Source: Ferrimonas sediminicola
GTDB lineage: Bacteria; Pseudomonadota; Gammaproteobacteria; Enterobacterales; Shewanellaceae
NCBI RefSeq assembly: GCF_005116715.1
Contig: NZ_SWCI01000006.1
Coordinates: forward strand, 171,258-235,257
Direction: 5' to 3'
DNA: 64,000 nt
This document shows positions 26,668 to 36,309 of the stretch, in pieces. Positions within the stretch are counted from its first letter, which is position 1; each line of letters starts with the position of its first letter. Under the pieces are notes generated by a model. That model was given only the letters and a program-made list of their open reading frames with translations, made no database searches and was not told where the DNA came from. A program made the translations under genes and the position numbers.

Positions 26668-28353
26668 ATGCGCAGTTTCTCCACTTGGTCGAGACGAGGG
26701 CAGTTGCTGCTGCTGTCGATGATGCTCCTGCTGGGTTTGTTGGGGATCTGGCAAACACACAGGTTTGGTGATCAGTTGAACCTGGCCGGCGACACTCTGA
26801 TCGAGGAGCAACGGCTGGCGTTGGGCCAGATTCATCGGCTGCAGCTGGCGATCCTGGCCATCGAGAGGTGCCTGCTTCGGTTGCGTCGTACCACCCTGAC
26901 CCCAGAGTTGAGCCTTGAACTGGATCAGGCCAGGAGAGGCGTCTCGGCCCTGTTGGGCTCGGGCGGGCTGGAGCAGCAGGCTCCCCAACTGGTGGTGGCC
27001 CTGCAGGAGGGCGGTCGTCAACTGGATGCGCTGACCGCTCTCTATGGGAAGCCCGGCAGCGATAAGGCCAGGCTGTCTGCCGCCTTTGAGATGACCCAGG
27101 AGAGCGCCGATCGGATTCAGGCAGAGTTGCAGCTTCTGGCCGACAATCTGATGGGGCGGGCCGCTGACCAGCGCAACCGGCGGCGGGGAGTGACCGACCG
27201 GGCGATGTGGACGGCGATTCTGATCAATCTGCTTCCCTGGGGAAGCGTGGTCTGCCTCTTCCTCCTGCTGGTCCCTCTGCTGAGGGGAGATCGACGCAGC
27301 ATGGGGGCGGCCAGTTTCCCCAAGGCCCACCCGAGTTCGATGCCGGCCTATAATCTGTCTTTGCAGCCCGAGTACGCCAATCCGGCGGCCTGCATCCGCC
27401 GGGGCTTCGGTAACCCGCCGGATTTCCGCACCAAGCGGCGATTTGATTTCACCTTGAGCCAGGGGGATGCCGCTAACGGCCCGTTTGAGAGGGATGCGGA
27501 CTGTGCTGCCGGTCGGGCCGGGGCCGAGGGGGGCGATCGGTTCTGCATTCACTCGCCGGAGCAGAGTGACAGGGGGAGGCGCAGGCGGCAGCTGGAGCAG
27601 GATCTCGGTTGTGCCCTGAAGCGAGGTCAGCTTCAGGTTTATTACCAGAAGCAGTGTGACCAGAAGGGGAACCTCATCGGTGCCGAGGCGCTGCTCCGCT
27701 GGCAGCATCCCGAACTGGGAATGGTGCCTCCCGATGAGTTCATCGGCCAGGCCGAGCGGAGCGGCCTCATCGTGGAGATTGGAGAGTGGGTGCTGGAGCA
27801 GGCCTGCCGGCAGCTGCGCAACTGGCAGCGTCAGGGCAGCAGGATCAGGGTTGCGGTGAACATCTCTGCCCGCCAGCTGATGGATGACAGCTTCGTGGCA
27901 CGGGTGGAGTCGGTGTTTAACCGCACCGAGGTGGATCCGCGGCGGGTGGAGTTTGAGCTGACCGAATCGATGATGATGGATAACCTGTCCCAGGGCAGGG
28001 AGGTAATGTTAAAGCTCAAGAGGCTGGGACTCAGTTTTGCCATCGATGACTTCGGTACCGGCTACTCCTCTCTGGTCTACCTGTCCCAGTTACCCTTTGA
28101 TGTTCTCAAGATCGACCACCGCTTCGTGGGTCGGCTGCCCAAGGATCCCTACTGCTGCAAGATCACCAAGGCGGTCCTCTCTCTGGCGAAGACCCTGGGC
28201 CTGAAGGTGGTGGCCGAAGGGGTGGAATACGCCGAGCAGCACGGCTGGCTGGTGCGTCATGGTTGTGACCTGATGCAGGGCTATCTGCACGGTAAGCCTT
28301 TGCCCACCCTCGAGTTCGGTAAGGACCTGGAGGCCGAGGCACTGCCCCAATGA
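26668..28353 (+). CDS. Membrane-anchored EAL-domain c-di-GMP phosphodiesterase
   Basis: A 561-residue protein. One membrane helix (about 11-28) is followed by a periplasmic helical sensor (about 30-183), a second helix (about 186-206), a linker rich in charged and small residues, then an EAL domain (about 310-555). There is no GGDEF domain. Catalytic features are intact: AEALLRW, NISARQL, FELTES, DDFGTGYSS, KIDHRF, VAEGVE and QGYLHGKPLP. Hydrolysis of c-di-GMP is therefore expected. It lies downstream of pilT, pilU and tetR, which suggests a link with motility or attachment, though this is context only. AGAGG precedes the ATG. Confidence 0.9.
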   Translation: MRSFSTWSRRGQLLLLSMMLLLGLLGIWQTHRFGDQLNLAGDTLIEEQRLALGQIHRLQLAILAIERCLLRLRRTTLTPELSLELDQARRGVSALLGSGGLEQQAPQLVVALQEGGRQLDALTALYGKPGSDKARLSAAFEMTQESADRIQAELQLLADNLMGRAADQRNRRRGVTDRAMWTAILINLLPWGSVVCLFLLLVPLLRGDRRSMGAASFPKAHPSSMPAYNLSLQPEYANPAACIRRGFGNPPDFRTKRRFDFTLSQGDAANGPFERDADCAAGRAGAEGGDRFCIHSPEQSDRGRRRRQLEQDLGCALKRGQLQVYYQKQCDQKGNLIGAEALLRWQHPELGMVPPDEFIGQAERSGLIVEIGEWVLEQACRQLRNWQRQGSRIRVAVNISARQLMDDSFVARVESVFNRTEVDPRRVEFELTESMMMDNLSQGREVMLKLKRLGLSFAIDDFGTGYSSLVYLSQLPFDVLKIDHRFVGRLPKDPYCCKITKAVLSLAKTLGLKVVAEGVEYAEQHGWLVRHGCDLMQGYLHGKPLPTLEFGKDLEAEALPQ

Positions 28354-28775
28354 GCTGGTCATACCCCTGACCCAGGCCCAGTTCGGATTGTTGCTTTGTG
28401 AACAGTAATGGGTGTGGAATGTCGTTTTTGCTCTCCTTTTCCCCTGTCTGCCCTCCTTTGGTGCATAAAAGTGTAATTTATTGAGGCTTGTGAAACAGCC
28501 TTTGGTCAAATGGTCATTCTTATAAGGAAAATTTCGGTTTGATCGCCTTTTAACCGGTCCTGGATCTCCAATCTTGGTTTATTTAGTTACTGATCATAAA
28601 AGTATTTTCTCTATCCTTTTGGCTAATTGCTGGGCACTTAAGCCATTGCTAGACTCGCCCCGATCTTAATCGGATCACCTTTTGCATGAGTCGGTGTGAG
28701 GCCCGGTGGTAGACCGGGTGGCGGCCCTGGCCGCCCGATGAGTTTCCTAAGCAGAGCCCAAATTGGAGTGGAGCG
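28354..28775. other. AT-rich gene-free region before ndh
   Basis: These 422 bases lack a credible gene. They are AT-rich up to about 28,640 and then GC-rich, with imperfect inverted repeats near 28,661-28,674 and 28,701-28,737 just before ndh. A long leader for ndh is possible. No operator could be assigned with confidence. Confidence 0.4.
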
Positions 28776-30071
28776 ATGACCAAGATAGTTATCGTCGGCG
28801 GCGGCGCCGGCGGCATGGAGATAGTCACCAAGCTGGGTCGAAAGCTGGGGAAGAGGGGAAAAGCGGAGATTACCCTGGTGGATCGGTGTGATCACCATAT
28901 CTGGAAGCCGCTGCTGCACGAACTGGCCACGGGCAGCCTGGACGAGGGCCTCAATGCCCTGGATTACCGGGTGCATGCGGCACAGAGTGGCTACAGGTTT
29001 GAACAGGGGCTGCTTCGGGCAATCGATCGGGGTGCCAAGCAGGTGGTGTTGGCACCGATGAAGGACGATCAGGGTAAGGAGATCCTGCCGGAGCGGCGGA
29101 TTGACTACGACTACCTGGTGCTTGGGATTGGGGCGGTTACCAATGACTTTGGGATCTCCGGAGTCCAGGAGCACTGTGATTTTCTGGATCTGACCGAGGA
29201 GGCGATGCTACTTCGGCGCAAGATCCGCAACCGCTTCCTGCAATATGCCAAGGAACATAACGTCGAGACGGAACATTTTCAGATCTCCATCGTCGGGGCC
29301 GGAGCCACCGGCGTGGAGATGGCCGCCGAGATGCATCACGCCGCCAATACCCTGAGAGGCTACGGCTACGCCATTCAGGAGGACCTGCTGCAGGTGAACC
29401 TGATTGAGGCCTCAAACCGGGTGCTTCCCCGCCTCGACAAGCTCCACATCTGCGAAGCCGTCGGACGGGAGCTGGAGAAGCTGGGGGTCAATGTGATGAC
29501 CAATACCCGGATCAGCGAAGTGAAGCCCGATGGCATGCTCACCAGTGACGGTCAGTTTATCCCTTCCGACATGGTGATCTGGTCCGCCGGGGTCAAGGGG
29601 CACCCGATGCTCTCCACCCTGGGCCTGGAGACCAGCAGCAGCGATCAGATCCTGGTTCACCCCAGCTGCCAGAGTGTGACCGACCCGGCCATCTTTGCCT
29701 TTGGCGACTGCGCCGCCTGTCCCCAGGAGGATGGCAGCTGGGTACCGCCCCGAGGACAGACCGCCCGGCAGATGGCTTTGCTGGTGGGAAAGAACATTCA
29801 GAAGCTGATGGAGGATCCCGGCGCCAGTCTTGGGGAGTACGTTTATCGGGATCTGGGGGCCTTCATCAATATGTCCCGGTTCCATACCGTCGGCAACCTG
29901 CTCTCCTGCGTCGGCGGGGGGATGACGGTCAAGGGTAAGCTGGCCCGCTGGGTCTATACCACCCTCTATCGTAGACACCTCATCGCCCTGCACGGGGTGT
30001 GGCGGGGACTGCTGCTGATGACGCTCAATGGGTTGCAGAGGCTGATGCGGCCGGAGCTGAAACTGCACTGA
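28776..30071 (+). CDS. ndh: Type II NADH:quinone oxidoreductase
   Basis: This 431-residue flavoprotein passes electrons from NADH to quinone without pumping protons. Two dinucleotide-binding motifs are visible: VGGGAGGMEIV at the N-terminus (FAD) and VGAGATGVEMAAEM near residue 172 (NADH). FAFGDCAACP and a C-terminal membrane-binding amphipathic region complete the match with E. coli Ndh. Confidence 0.95.
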   Translation: MTKIVIVGGGAGGMEIVTKLGRKLGKRGKAEITLVDRCDHHIWKPLLHELATGSLDEGLNALDYRVHAAQSGYRFEQGLLRAIDRGAKQVVLAPMKDDQGKEILPERRIDYDYLVLGIGAVTNDFGISGVQEHCDFLDLTEEAMLLRRKIRNRFLQYAKEHNVETEHFQISIVGAGATGVEMAAEMHHAANTLRGYGYAIQEDLLQVNLIEASNRVLPRLDKLHICEAVGRELEKLGVNVMTNTRISEVKPDGMLTSDGQFIPSDMVIWSAGVKGHPMLSTLGLETSSSDQILVHPSCQSVTDPAIFAFGDCAACPQEDGSWVPPRGQTARQMALLVGKNIQKLMEDPGASLGEYVYRDLGAFINMSRFHTVGNLLSCVGGGMTVKGKLARWVYTTLYRRHLIALHGVWRGLLLMTLNGLQRLMRPELKLH

Positions 30072-30076
30072 TCAAA

Positions 30077-30097
30077 AAGGGGAGCCGACGGCTCCCC
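30077..30097 (-). terminator. Terminator between ndh and yciA
   Basis: An 8-bp stem GGGGAGCC/GGCTCCCC with a three-base loop. The T-run is on the minus strand, suiting yciA, but the hairpin can also affect ndh. Confidence 0.75.
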
Positions 30098-30111
30098 TCG
30101 ATGTTTCTGCT

Positions 30112-30507
30112 TCAGTCCCGGGCGGGAACCGGCCTGGGCTTGCCGGTGTCGGTAATGGCGACATAGGTGAAGGTGCCTTCGGTCACGCAGTGGCGCTCAT
30201 CTTCGCCCTTGAGCACCGGCTTGGCCCACACCTCCAGGGTGATGGTCATGGAGCTGGTGCCGATGCGGGTGCACTGGCCGTAGACACACACCGCATCCCC
30301 CACGGAAACCGGCGTGTGGAAGCTCATTCCATCGACAGACACGGTGCAGATGCGACCTCGGGCGATCTCCTTGGCCAGAAGGCCACCGGCCATGTCCATC
30401 TGGGACATGATCCAGCCTCCGAAGATGTCGCCATTGGGGTTGGTGTCTGCCGGCATCGCCAGGGTGCGCAGCAGCAGCTGTCCCTGGGGAGTACGTGTGT
30501 TACTCAT
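30112..30507 (-). CDS. yciA: YciA-type acyl-CoA thioesterase
   Basis: A hot-dog fold thioesterase of 131 residues. The catalytic block is PADTNPNGDIFGGWIMSQMD, with FHTPVSVGDAV and a C-terminal TYVAI segment. YciA hydrolyses a broad range of acyl-CoAs. Its start shares one base with the ltaE stop (TAATG), so the genes are coupled. Confidence 0.93.
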   Translation of the reverse strand: MSNTRTPQGQLLLRTLAMPADTNPNGDIFGGWIMSQMDMAGGLLAKEIARGRICTVSVDGMSFHTPVSVGDAVCVYGQCTRIGTSSMTITLEVWAKPVLKGEDERHCVTEGTFTYVAITDTGKPRPVPARD

Positions 30508-31523
30508 TATCTGTTACTCGCAAAGAAGGCTTTGGTTTCGGTGATCAGCTTGTCCACGCCGGTCCGATCCACATCCAGGTGGGTCACCAGTCTCAGGGTG
30601 TTGGCGGCGGAGATGAGGATCCCCCGCTGCGCCAGGTGGTGTTGCAGTGCCCGTGAATCCCCGCTGCTGAGGCGGGCAAACACCATGTTGGTTTGTACCT
30701 GCTCGAGGGCCACCTCGAGCTCATCCAACTGGGCCAATTCGCTCGCCAGGTAACCGGCGTTGTCGTGATCCTCGGCCAGGCGGTTGACATTGTTCTCCAG
30801 GGCGTACTGGCCGGCGGCGGCAAGAATACCGGCCTGGCGCAGTCCCCCTCCGAGCATCTTACGCCAGCGACGAGCCTTGGTGATCAGGGCTTCATCGCCG
30901 ACCAGCAGCGATCCCACAGGTGCGCCCAGCCCCTTGGAGAGACAGATGGTCAGGGAGTCAAAGTGCTGGGCAATGGCGGACAGGGGCAACTGTTGCCTGA
31001 CGGAGGCGTTGAACACCCGGGCGCCATCCAGGTGGATCTTCAGTCCATGTTCGAAGGCAAACCCCTGGGCCTGTGCCAGGTAGTCCTGAGACAGTACCTT
31101 GCCCCCTATGGTGTTCTCCAGGCTGAGCAGCCGGGTCTGGGCGAAGTGGATGTCGTCCGGTTTGATCTGGGCTGCCAGCTTCTCCAGGGGGAGTGAACCA
31201 TCGGCGTCGTTCTCCACCGGCTGGGGCTGAATGGAGCCCAATACGGCGGCCCCCCCTCCCTCGAAGCGGTAGTTGTGGGCCTGCTGGCCGCAAAGGTATT
31301 CATCTCCCCTCTGGCAGTGGCTCATCAGGGCCAACAGGTTGGCCTGGGTGCCGGAACTGGTGAACAGGGCGGCTTCGAATCCGGCCAGGTCGGCGGCATA
31401 CTCCTCGAGACGGTTGACGCTGGGATCGTCGCCATAGACGTCATCGCCCACCTGGGCATCGGCCATGATGCGACGCATCTGGTCGCTGGGACGGGTTACC
31501 GTATCGGAGCGGAAATCGATCAT
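30507..31523 (-). CDS. ltaE: Low-specificity L-threonine aldolase
   Basis: This 338-residue PLP enzyme cleaves threonine or allo-threonine to glycine and acetaldehyde. It begins MIDFRSDTVTRPSDQM, has NLLALMSHCQRGDEY, HLDGARVFNA, and the PLP lysine in CLSKGLGAPVGS at about residue 200. The ATG at 31523 follows AGGAA; an in-frame ATG 36 bases upstream lacks family support. Confidence 0.95.
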   Translation of the reverse strand: MIDFRSDTVTRPSDQMRRIMADAQVGDDVYGDDPSVNRLEEYAADLAGFEAALFTSSGTQANLLALMSHCQRGDEYLCGQQAHNYRFEGGGAAVLGSIQPQPVENDADGSLPLEKLAAQIKPDDIHFAQTRLLSLENTIGGKVLSQDYLAQAQGFAFEHGLKIHLDGARVFNASVRQQLPLSAIAQHFDSLTICLSKGLGAPVGSLLVGDEALITKARRWRKMLGGGLRQAGILAAAGQYALENNVNRLAEDHDNAGYLASELAQLDELEVALEQVQTNMVFARLSSGDSRALQHHLAQRGILISAANTLRLVTHLDVDRTGVDKLITETKAFFASNR

Positions 31524-31992
31524 CGCAGTTCCTGATTTGTTGTGGGGAGTGGAGGCCACACTCTATCAGTTTGGCTTATAAATCACACTTATTTGCATTG
31601 AAACCCATAACTGTGCTGAGGCGTGGGTCACAGCAACAGGTTGAGTGCATGAAGCTTATGGTTTGCAGGGCGGCGGTATTGGGAGCGCCGCCCCCGGTTT
31701 CGCATGAGTGAAATTAATTCGAGGAGTATTATTCGTCGTTTGTGCAATGCGGGGGGTGGAGGTAAATTGAACACCTCGTTGATTCAGGCGTCAGAGTCCA
31801 AGTCAATGAACGCCGCAGGGTATAGGCACATGGTTTGGTGCCATCTCAGTGCGTGAGTGTTTTTTCGTTTCATCCAGTTATTTTGTCGAATGGGACCGAG
31901 GTGCTTTTTTGTGTCGGGGCACCTCACTATGCCAGTCCCTTTTGCTGTTTACTGTCGGCAGGCCTTGATGGCCTGCCTTTTTTTTGCCTGTT
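31524..31992. other. Gene-free region between ltaE and nfo with a possible plus-strand RNA
   Basis: No credible coding sequence is present. Bases near the ltaE start hold its promoter (minus strand). On the plus strand a hairpin (31898-31904 with 31919-31925) is followed by a strong terminator at 31957-31985, although no plus-strand gene lies upstream in this gap. A short non-coding transcript is possible. Confidence 0.5.
31957..31985 (+). terminator. Strong plus-strand terminator with no gene before it
   Basis: An 8-bp perfect stem GGCAGGCC/GGCCTGCC with a TTGAT loop and eight T. ltaE (minus) diverges away and nfo (minus) ends at 31993, so the terminator does not serve a known plus-strand gene. 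On the minus strand a matching A-rich flank would give only a weak T-run for nfo. Confidence 0.8.
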
Positions 31993-32850
31993 TCAGGTGA
32001 TCTCCTGCCGACCCTCCAGGCTGTACAACCAGCGAATCTCCTCGGCCCACAGGGCTTCATCTATGGTTTCCAGCACCATGGGGATCTCGTCGGTGGCCGG
32101 ATTGTTCATCAGGAAGCGGAACACCTCTGTGCCCATCTCCCCCTGTTGCAGGCTGTGGTGACGGTCGACCCTGCTGCCCAGGGCAGACTTGGATCCATTG
32201 AGATGCATCGCCTTGAGATAGTTCAGCCCCACGATCTTATCGAACTCGGCGAAGGTGGCTTCGGCCGCGTGGAAGCTGGAGAGGTCATAGCCCGCGGCGA
32301 AGGTGTGGCAGGTATCCAGGCACACCCCCACCCGGCTCTTGTCCTCCACCAGTTCGATTATCCTCGCCAGGTGCTCGAAGCGGTGGCCCATGTTGGAGCC
32401 CTGGCCGGCGGTATTCTCGATCACCGCGGTGACCCCCCGGGTTTGCTCCAGGGCGAGGTTAATGGAGTCGGCGATCAGCCGCAGGCAATGATCCTCGTCG
32501 ATCTGCTTCAGGTGGCTTCCGGGGTGGAAGTTGAGCAGCCCCAGTCCCAGTTGCTGGCAACGCTGCATCTCATCGATAAAAGCCTCCCGGGAGCGGACCA
32601 GGGCATCGGGGTCCGGATGGCCCAGGTTGATCAGGTAGCTGTCGTGGGGGAGCACATGCTCCGGGGAGATGCCCACCAGGGCACAGTTCTCCTTGAAGGC
32701 ACTGATGCTCTTATCGGTCAGTGGTTTGGCTTGCCAGCGGCGCTGGTTCTTGGTGAACAGGGCGAAGGCTTTCGCCCCGATCTTACCGGCATTCAGCGGG
32801 GCGTTTTCCACCCCTCCTGAGGCGCTGACGTGGGCTCCGATTCGTCTCAT
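31993..32850 (-). CDS. nfo: Endonuclease IV
   Basis: A zinc-dependent AP endonuclease of 285 residues that acts in base excision repair. It begins [18 protein letters not shown] and shows [39 protein letters not shown] and [19 protein letters not shown], containing the zinc-binding His, Asp and Glu residues. It is divergent from ung, another base-excision gene. The ATG at 32850 follows AGGA; a TTG one codon earlier is possible. Confidence 0.96.
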   Translation of the reverse strand: MRRIGAHVSASGGVENAPLNAGKIGAKAFALFTKNQRRWQAKPLTDKSISAFKENCALVGISPEHVLPHDSYLINLGHPDPDALVRSREAFIDEMQRCQQLGLGLLNFHPGSHLKQIDEDHCLRLIADSINLALEQTRGVTAVIENTAGQGSNMGHRFEHLARIIELVEDKSRVGVCLDTCHTFAAGYDLSSFHAAEATFAEFDKIVGLNYLKAMHLNGSKSALGSRVDRHHSLQQGEMGTEVFRFLMNNPATDEIPMVLETIDEALWAEEIRWLYSLEGRQEIT

Positions 32851-32971
32851 CAATCTAGGTCCTGATTACTGTCACTGCGAGGGATCCTAGGGAGTCGAGG
32901 CGCCGGGATCAATTGCTCTGAGTCATTGGGTTGTTTATGCTGTGCTTTTTGGGGAGAGAGTGGGAAAGCGT

Positions 32972-33634
32972 GTGGAGATAAGCTGGCAAGATATTGTGGA
33001 GCGTGAGCGTCAGCAACCCTATTTTCAGGAGATGGGGCATCGTATTGCCGAGATCAGGCAGAGTGGGGTCGAGGTCTATCCCCCCGGTGGCGACGTGTTC
33101 AATGCCCTCAATCACACACCGTTCGATCGAGTAAAGGTGGTGATTCTCGGCCAGGATCCCTACCACGGTCCGGGTCAGGCCCATGGCTTGAGTTTCTCCG
33201 TGCCCAAGGGTGTTGCCATCCCCCCCTCTCTGAAGAATATCTACAAGGAGCTTGCCCAGGATATCCCAGGGTTCGAGCACCCGGGTCACGGCCACCTGAA
33301 GCGGTGGGCCGAGCAGGGAGTGCTGCTGCTCAACACCGTGCTGACGGTGGAGCGGGGCAAGGCCCACTCTCATGCCCGTTTCGGTTGGGAGCGGTTCACC
33401 GATGTACTGATCGAGGAGCTCAATCAGCACCACCCCGGGGTGGTGTTCATGCTCTGGGGGAGTCATGCCCAGAAGAAGGGAGCCAGGCTGGATGGCCGCC
33501 GTCATCTGGTGCTGAAGGCGCCGCATCCGTCACCACTGTCCGCCCACAGGGGCTTCTTTGGCTGTGGCCATTTCTCCCAGGCAAATCAGTGGTTACGGCA
33601 GCGGGGGCAGGCACCCATCGAATGGCGCCCTTGA
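32972..33634 (+). CDS. ung: Uracil-DNA glycosylase
   Basis: This enzyme removes uracil from [19 protein letters not shown] holds the catalytic Asp, and the [15 protein letters not shown] block holds the catalytic His. The start is uncertain: no ATG is available. A GTG at 32972 gives VEISWQDI, aligning with the E. coli N-terminus and a 220-residue protein. GTG codons at 32960 and 32942 are in frame and possible. Confidence 0.93.
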   Translation: MEISWQDIVERERQQPYFQEMGHRIAEIRQSGVEVYPPGGDVFNALNHTPFDRVKVVILGQDPYHGPGQAHGLSFSVPKGVAIPPSLKNIYKELAQDIPGFEHPGHGHLKRWAEQGVLLLNTVLTVERGKAHSHARFGWERFTDVLIEELNQHHPGVVFMLWGSHAQKKGARLDGRRHLVLKAPHPSPLSAHRGFFGCGHFSQANQWLRQRGQAPIEWRP

Positions 33635-33731
33635 TCCCCGTCAAAGCAATCCGGCCTGAAGGGAAATTGTTTGATGGCCGTAACCTAAAGTTAACTATCA
33701 TTAAACGAAGTACTTTTTTGAGGGGAATGCC

Positions 33732-34274
33732 ATGCTGGCCAGGATTCACACCGACCACAAACACATTCTGACTCTGCTTAGGGTTCTTTCCGGCAAGGCC
33801 AAGAGCCTGCGTGAGGGGAAGGAGGTTAACCTGACCCTGATCCGCGACGTGGTGCACTACCTGATGCAGTATGCGGATCACAGCCATCACCCCATGGAGG
33901 ATATTCTCTACCGACACTATCTGGACAAGACCGGTCGTGACGGGGAGGTGAGCCAACTGGAGAGGGAGCATGAGCGTCTGCGGGTGTCTACCGAGGAGTT
34001 GCTCGATACCCTGGGAATGATCCTCAATGATGCCGTGGTACCCAGGGAGAAGCTGATCCAGGATGTTGAAGCTTTCGTGGAGATGCAGATCCGTCACCTC
34101 AAATATGAAGAGGCCAAGGTCCTGCCGCTGCTCGAGGCCACCTTTGATGAGGAGGACTGGAAACAGGTGGACAGGCTGGTGGCCAGCAAACTGGTGGAGG
34201 ACCCCCTGTTTGGGCGCGCCTCTGAGCAGGAGTTTGAGGATCTGCGTAACTATCTGGCGGATGTGGAAGACTAA
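33732..34274 (+). CDS. Hemerythrin/HHE-domain protein
   Basis: A helical protein of 180 residues with repeated metal-ligand motifs: HTDHKHIL at the N-terminus, HHPMEDILY, EREHERL, and HLKYEEAKVLPLLE. This is the HHE/hemerythrin-like pattern that binds a di-iron centre and may sense or carry O2, NO or iron. It has no signal peptide. It stands alone between ung and DUF3545. Confidence 0.88.
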   Translation: MLARIHTDHKHILTLLRVLSGKAKSLREGKEVNLTLIRDVVHYLMQYADHSHHPMEDILYRHYLDKTGRDGEVSQLEREHERLRVSTEELLDTLGMILNDAVVPREKLIQDVEAFVEMQIRHLKYEEAKVLPLLEATFDEEDWKQVDRLVASKLVEDPLFGRASEQEFEDLRNYLADVED

Positions 34275-34286
34275 ACCGCAGCCAAT

Positions 34287-34313
34287 AAAAAACCCCGCTG
34301 AGCGGGGTTTTTT
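34287..34313. terminator. Bidirectional terminator
   Basis: A perfect inverted repeat (AAAAAACCCCGCT, then AGCGGGGTTTTTT) with T-runs on both strands, between the convergent HHE gene and the DUF3545 gene. Confidence 0.93.
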
Positions 34314-34319
34314 ATTGGG

Positions 34320-34502
34320 TCAGGCTTCGATGAGGTCCCAGTCAGGCTCGTAGTTGAAGTCGATATCCTGCAGCTCCTTCTCCAGGCGGTGGCGCTCTTT
34401 CAGTGCCTCAATCTCCCGCCACTTGCGCTTCTTGCTGCCGCGTGAACGGGTTGGTTTCTCGACCACGCTTCCCAATGGTGAGCCGTAATCCAACCTTTCC
34501 AT
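34320..34502 (-). CDS. DUF3545 family small protein
   Basis: A 60-residue protein with a basic middle (SRGSKKRKWREIEALKERHR) likely to form a charged helix, and an acidic end. It resembles the DUF3545 family of small proteins in Shewanella and Vibrio. The function is unknown. AGGGGAC upstream of the ATG can act as ribosome-binding site. Confidence 0.75.
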   Translation of the reverse strand: MERLDYGSPLGSVVEKPTRSRGSKKRKWREIEALKERHRLEKELQDIDFNYEPDWDLIEA

Positions 34503-34610
34503 AGGTCCCCTCCTCAGCTTTGCCTCAGTAACATCGGTATATCACAGCCGGATTTCAGTATGCAACTCAAATGTTGCACAAAGGTTACTGGTTGGGGGGG
34601 GATTGCTCGA

Positions 34611-36254
34611 TTAGATCTCCCGTTTACGGAAGATAGTAATCAGCCTGGCCGTGGAGGCATCCTGATCCAGCTTCGGAGTGTCGCTTTCCAGGTCATCTAA
34701 TATGGAATTGCCCAGAACCTTGCCAAGCTCGACTCCCCACTGATCGAAGGAGTTGATCTGCCAGATGGCACCCTGTACGAAGGTGCGATGTTCGTACAGG
34801 GCCACCAGCGCCCCCAGGGTTGCCGGGGTGAGCTTGTTCATCAGCAGGGTATTGCTGGGCTTGTTGCCGGGCATCACCTTGTGAGGTGCCAGGGCGTCGA
34901 TGGCATCGGCCGCCATCCCCTTCTGCTCCAGTTCACGACGCGCCTCCTCCAGGGTCTTGCCTGACATCAGCGCCTGGGTCTGGCCAAAGCAGTTGGCCGC
35001 CAGCATGGCGTGGTGACGCCCCAGAGGATTGTGGCTGTTCAGCGGCAGGATAAAGTCCGCCGGGATGATGCCGCTGCCCTGGTGCAGCAACTGGTGATAG
35101 GCGTGCTGACCGTTGGTGCCTTCGCCTCCCCAGATCACCGGACCGGTATGGTAATCCACGCCGTCGCCCTGATCGTTGGTGCCCTTGCCGTTGCTCTCCA
35201 TGTCCAGCTGCTGGATATAGGCCGGCAGGCCGCGCAGGTAGTGGTCATAGGAGAGGATCACATGGCTGGCGGAGTCGAAGAAGTTGGTGTACCACACCGC
35301 CAGCAGGCCCATCAGCATCGGCAGGTTCCTCTCCAGAGGCGCGCTCTGGAAGTGCTGGTCCATCTTCTCGGCCCCCTCCAGCAGTTGGCGGAACTGGCCG
35401 AAACCGATCTGCAGGGCGATGGGCAGGCCAATGGCGGACCACATGGAGTAGCGGCCACCGACCCAGTCCCACATCGGGAAGATGTTCTCCTCGTCGATGC
35501 CAAACTGCACCGCGGCGGGCACATTGGAGGTGACGGCCACAAAATGCTGGCCAATGGCCTTGTCCGGTGCCCCCTTGGCCAGGAACCAGTCCCGGGCGGT
35601 CAGGGTGTTGGTCAGGGTTTCCTGGGTGGTGAACGACTTGGAGGACATGATGAACAGGGTGGTTTCCGGATCCACCTGCTTCAGCTTCTCACTGATGGCG
35701 GTACCGTCCACATTGGCCACATAGTGACACCTAAGCCCCTTGTGCCAGTAGGGCTTGAGGGATTCTGCCATGATCTTGGGGCCCAGGAAGGAGCCCCCGA
35801 TGCCAATACTGACAATATCGGTGAATGGCTTGTCGGTGTACCCCCGCCACTCTCCCCGGTGGACAGCATCGACAAAGGCTTCCATCTTGACCAGGGTTGC
35901 GGCGATCTCCTGGCGAATGTCCTTGCCCTCCACCATCAGAGGGGTGCTGCTGCTGCTGCGCAGGGCGGTGTGCAGTACCGAGCGGTTCTCGGTGTGGTTG
36001 ATCGCCTCGCCGGAGAACATCGCCTGCACCTTCTTTGTCAGGCCGGACTCCTCCGCCAGTTGAGCCAGCAGGGTCAGGGTAAGGTCGTTGATGCGGTTCT
36101 TGGAGAAATCCAGCTGCAGGCCGGCCGCCTCGGCCAGATAGCGTTCGGCCCGCTGCGGGTCATCGGCAAACAGGGTCCTGAGGTGGGTGGCCTTAATCTC
36201 TTCGGCGTGTTCCGCCAGTGCGCTCCAGGCGGGCAGGGAGGTCAGGGTGCTCAT
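34611..36254 (-). CDS. pgi: Glucose-6-phosphate isomerase
   Basis: This 547-residue cytoplasmic enzyme interconverts glucose 6-phosphate and fructose 6-phosphate. Visible blocks include [46 protein letters not shown] and GVELGKVLG, with catalytic Glu in the LDMESNGKG region. It follows tal by about 55 bases, so carbon flow genes are grouped. Confidence 0.97.
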   Translation of the reverse strand: MSTLTSLPAWSALAEHAEEIKATHLRTLFADDPQRAERYLAEAAGLQLDFSKNRINDLTLTLLAQLAEESGLTKKVQAMFSGEAINHTENRSVLHTALRSSSSTPLMVEGKDIRQEIAATLVKMEAFVDAVHRGEWRGYTDKPFTDIVSIGIGGSFLGPKIMAESLKPYWHKGLRCHYVANVDGTAISEKLKQVDPETTLFIMSSKSFTTQETLTNTLTARDWFLAKGAPDKAIGQHFVAVTSNVPAAVQFGIDEENIFPMWDWVGGRYSMWSAIGLPIALQIGFGQFRQLLEGAEKMDQHFQSAPLERNLPMLMGLLAVWYTNFFDSASHVILSYDHYLRGLPAYIQQLDMESNGKGTNDQGDGVDYHTGPVIWGGEGTNGQHAYHQLLHQGSGIIPADFILPLNSHNPLGRHHAMLAANCFGQTQALMSGKTLEEARRELEQKGMAADAIDALAPHKVMPGNKPSNTLLMNKLTPATLGALVALYEHRTFVQGAIWQINSFDQWGVELGKVLGNSILDDLESDTPKLDQDASTARLITIFRKREI

Positions 36255-36309
36255 GACAGATCCTTATAAAACGGTCAGGCCCCCCAAAAGGGGAGCCCGG
36301 GAACGGGGA

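Noticed and set aside
26668..28353. A degenerate GGDEF domain before the EAL domain
   Set aside because: The region at about 207-310 is a linker rich in Arg, Gly and Pro with no GGDEF-like motif.
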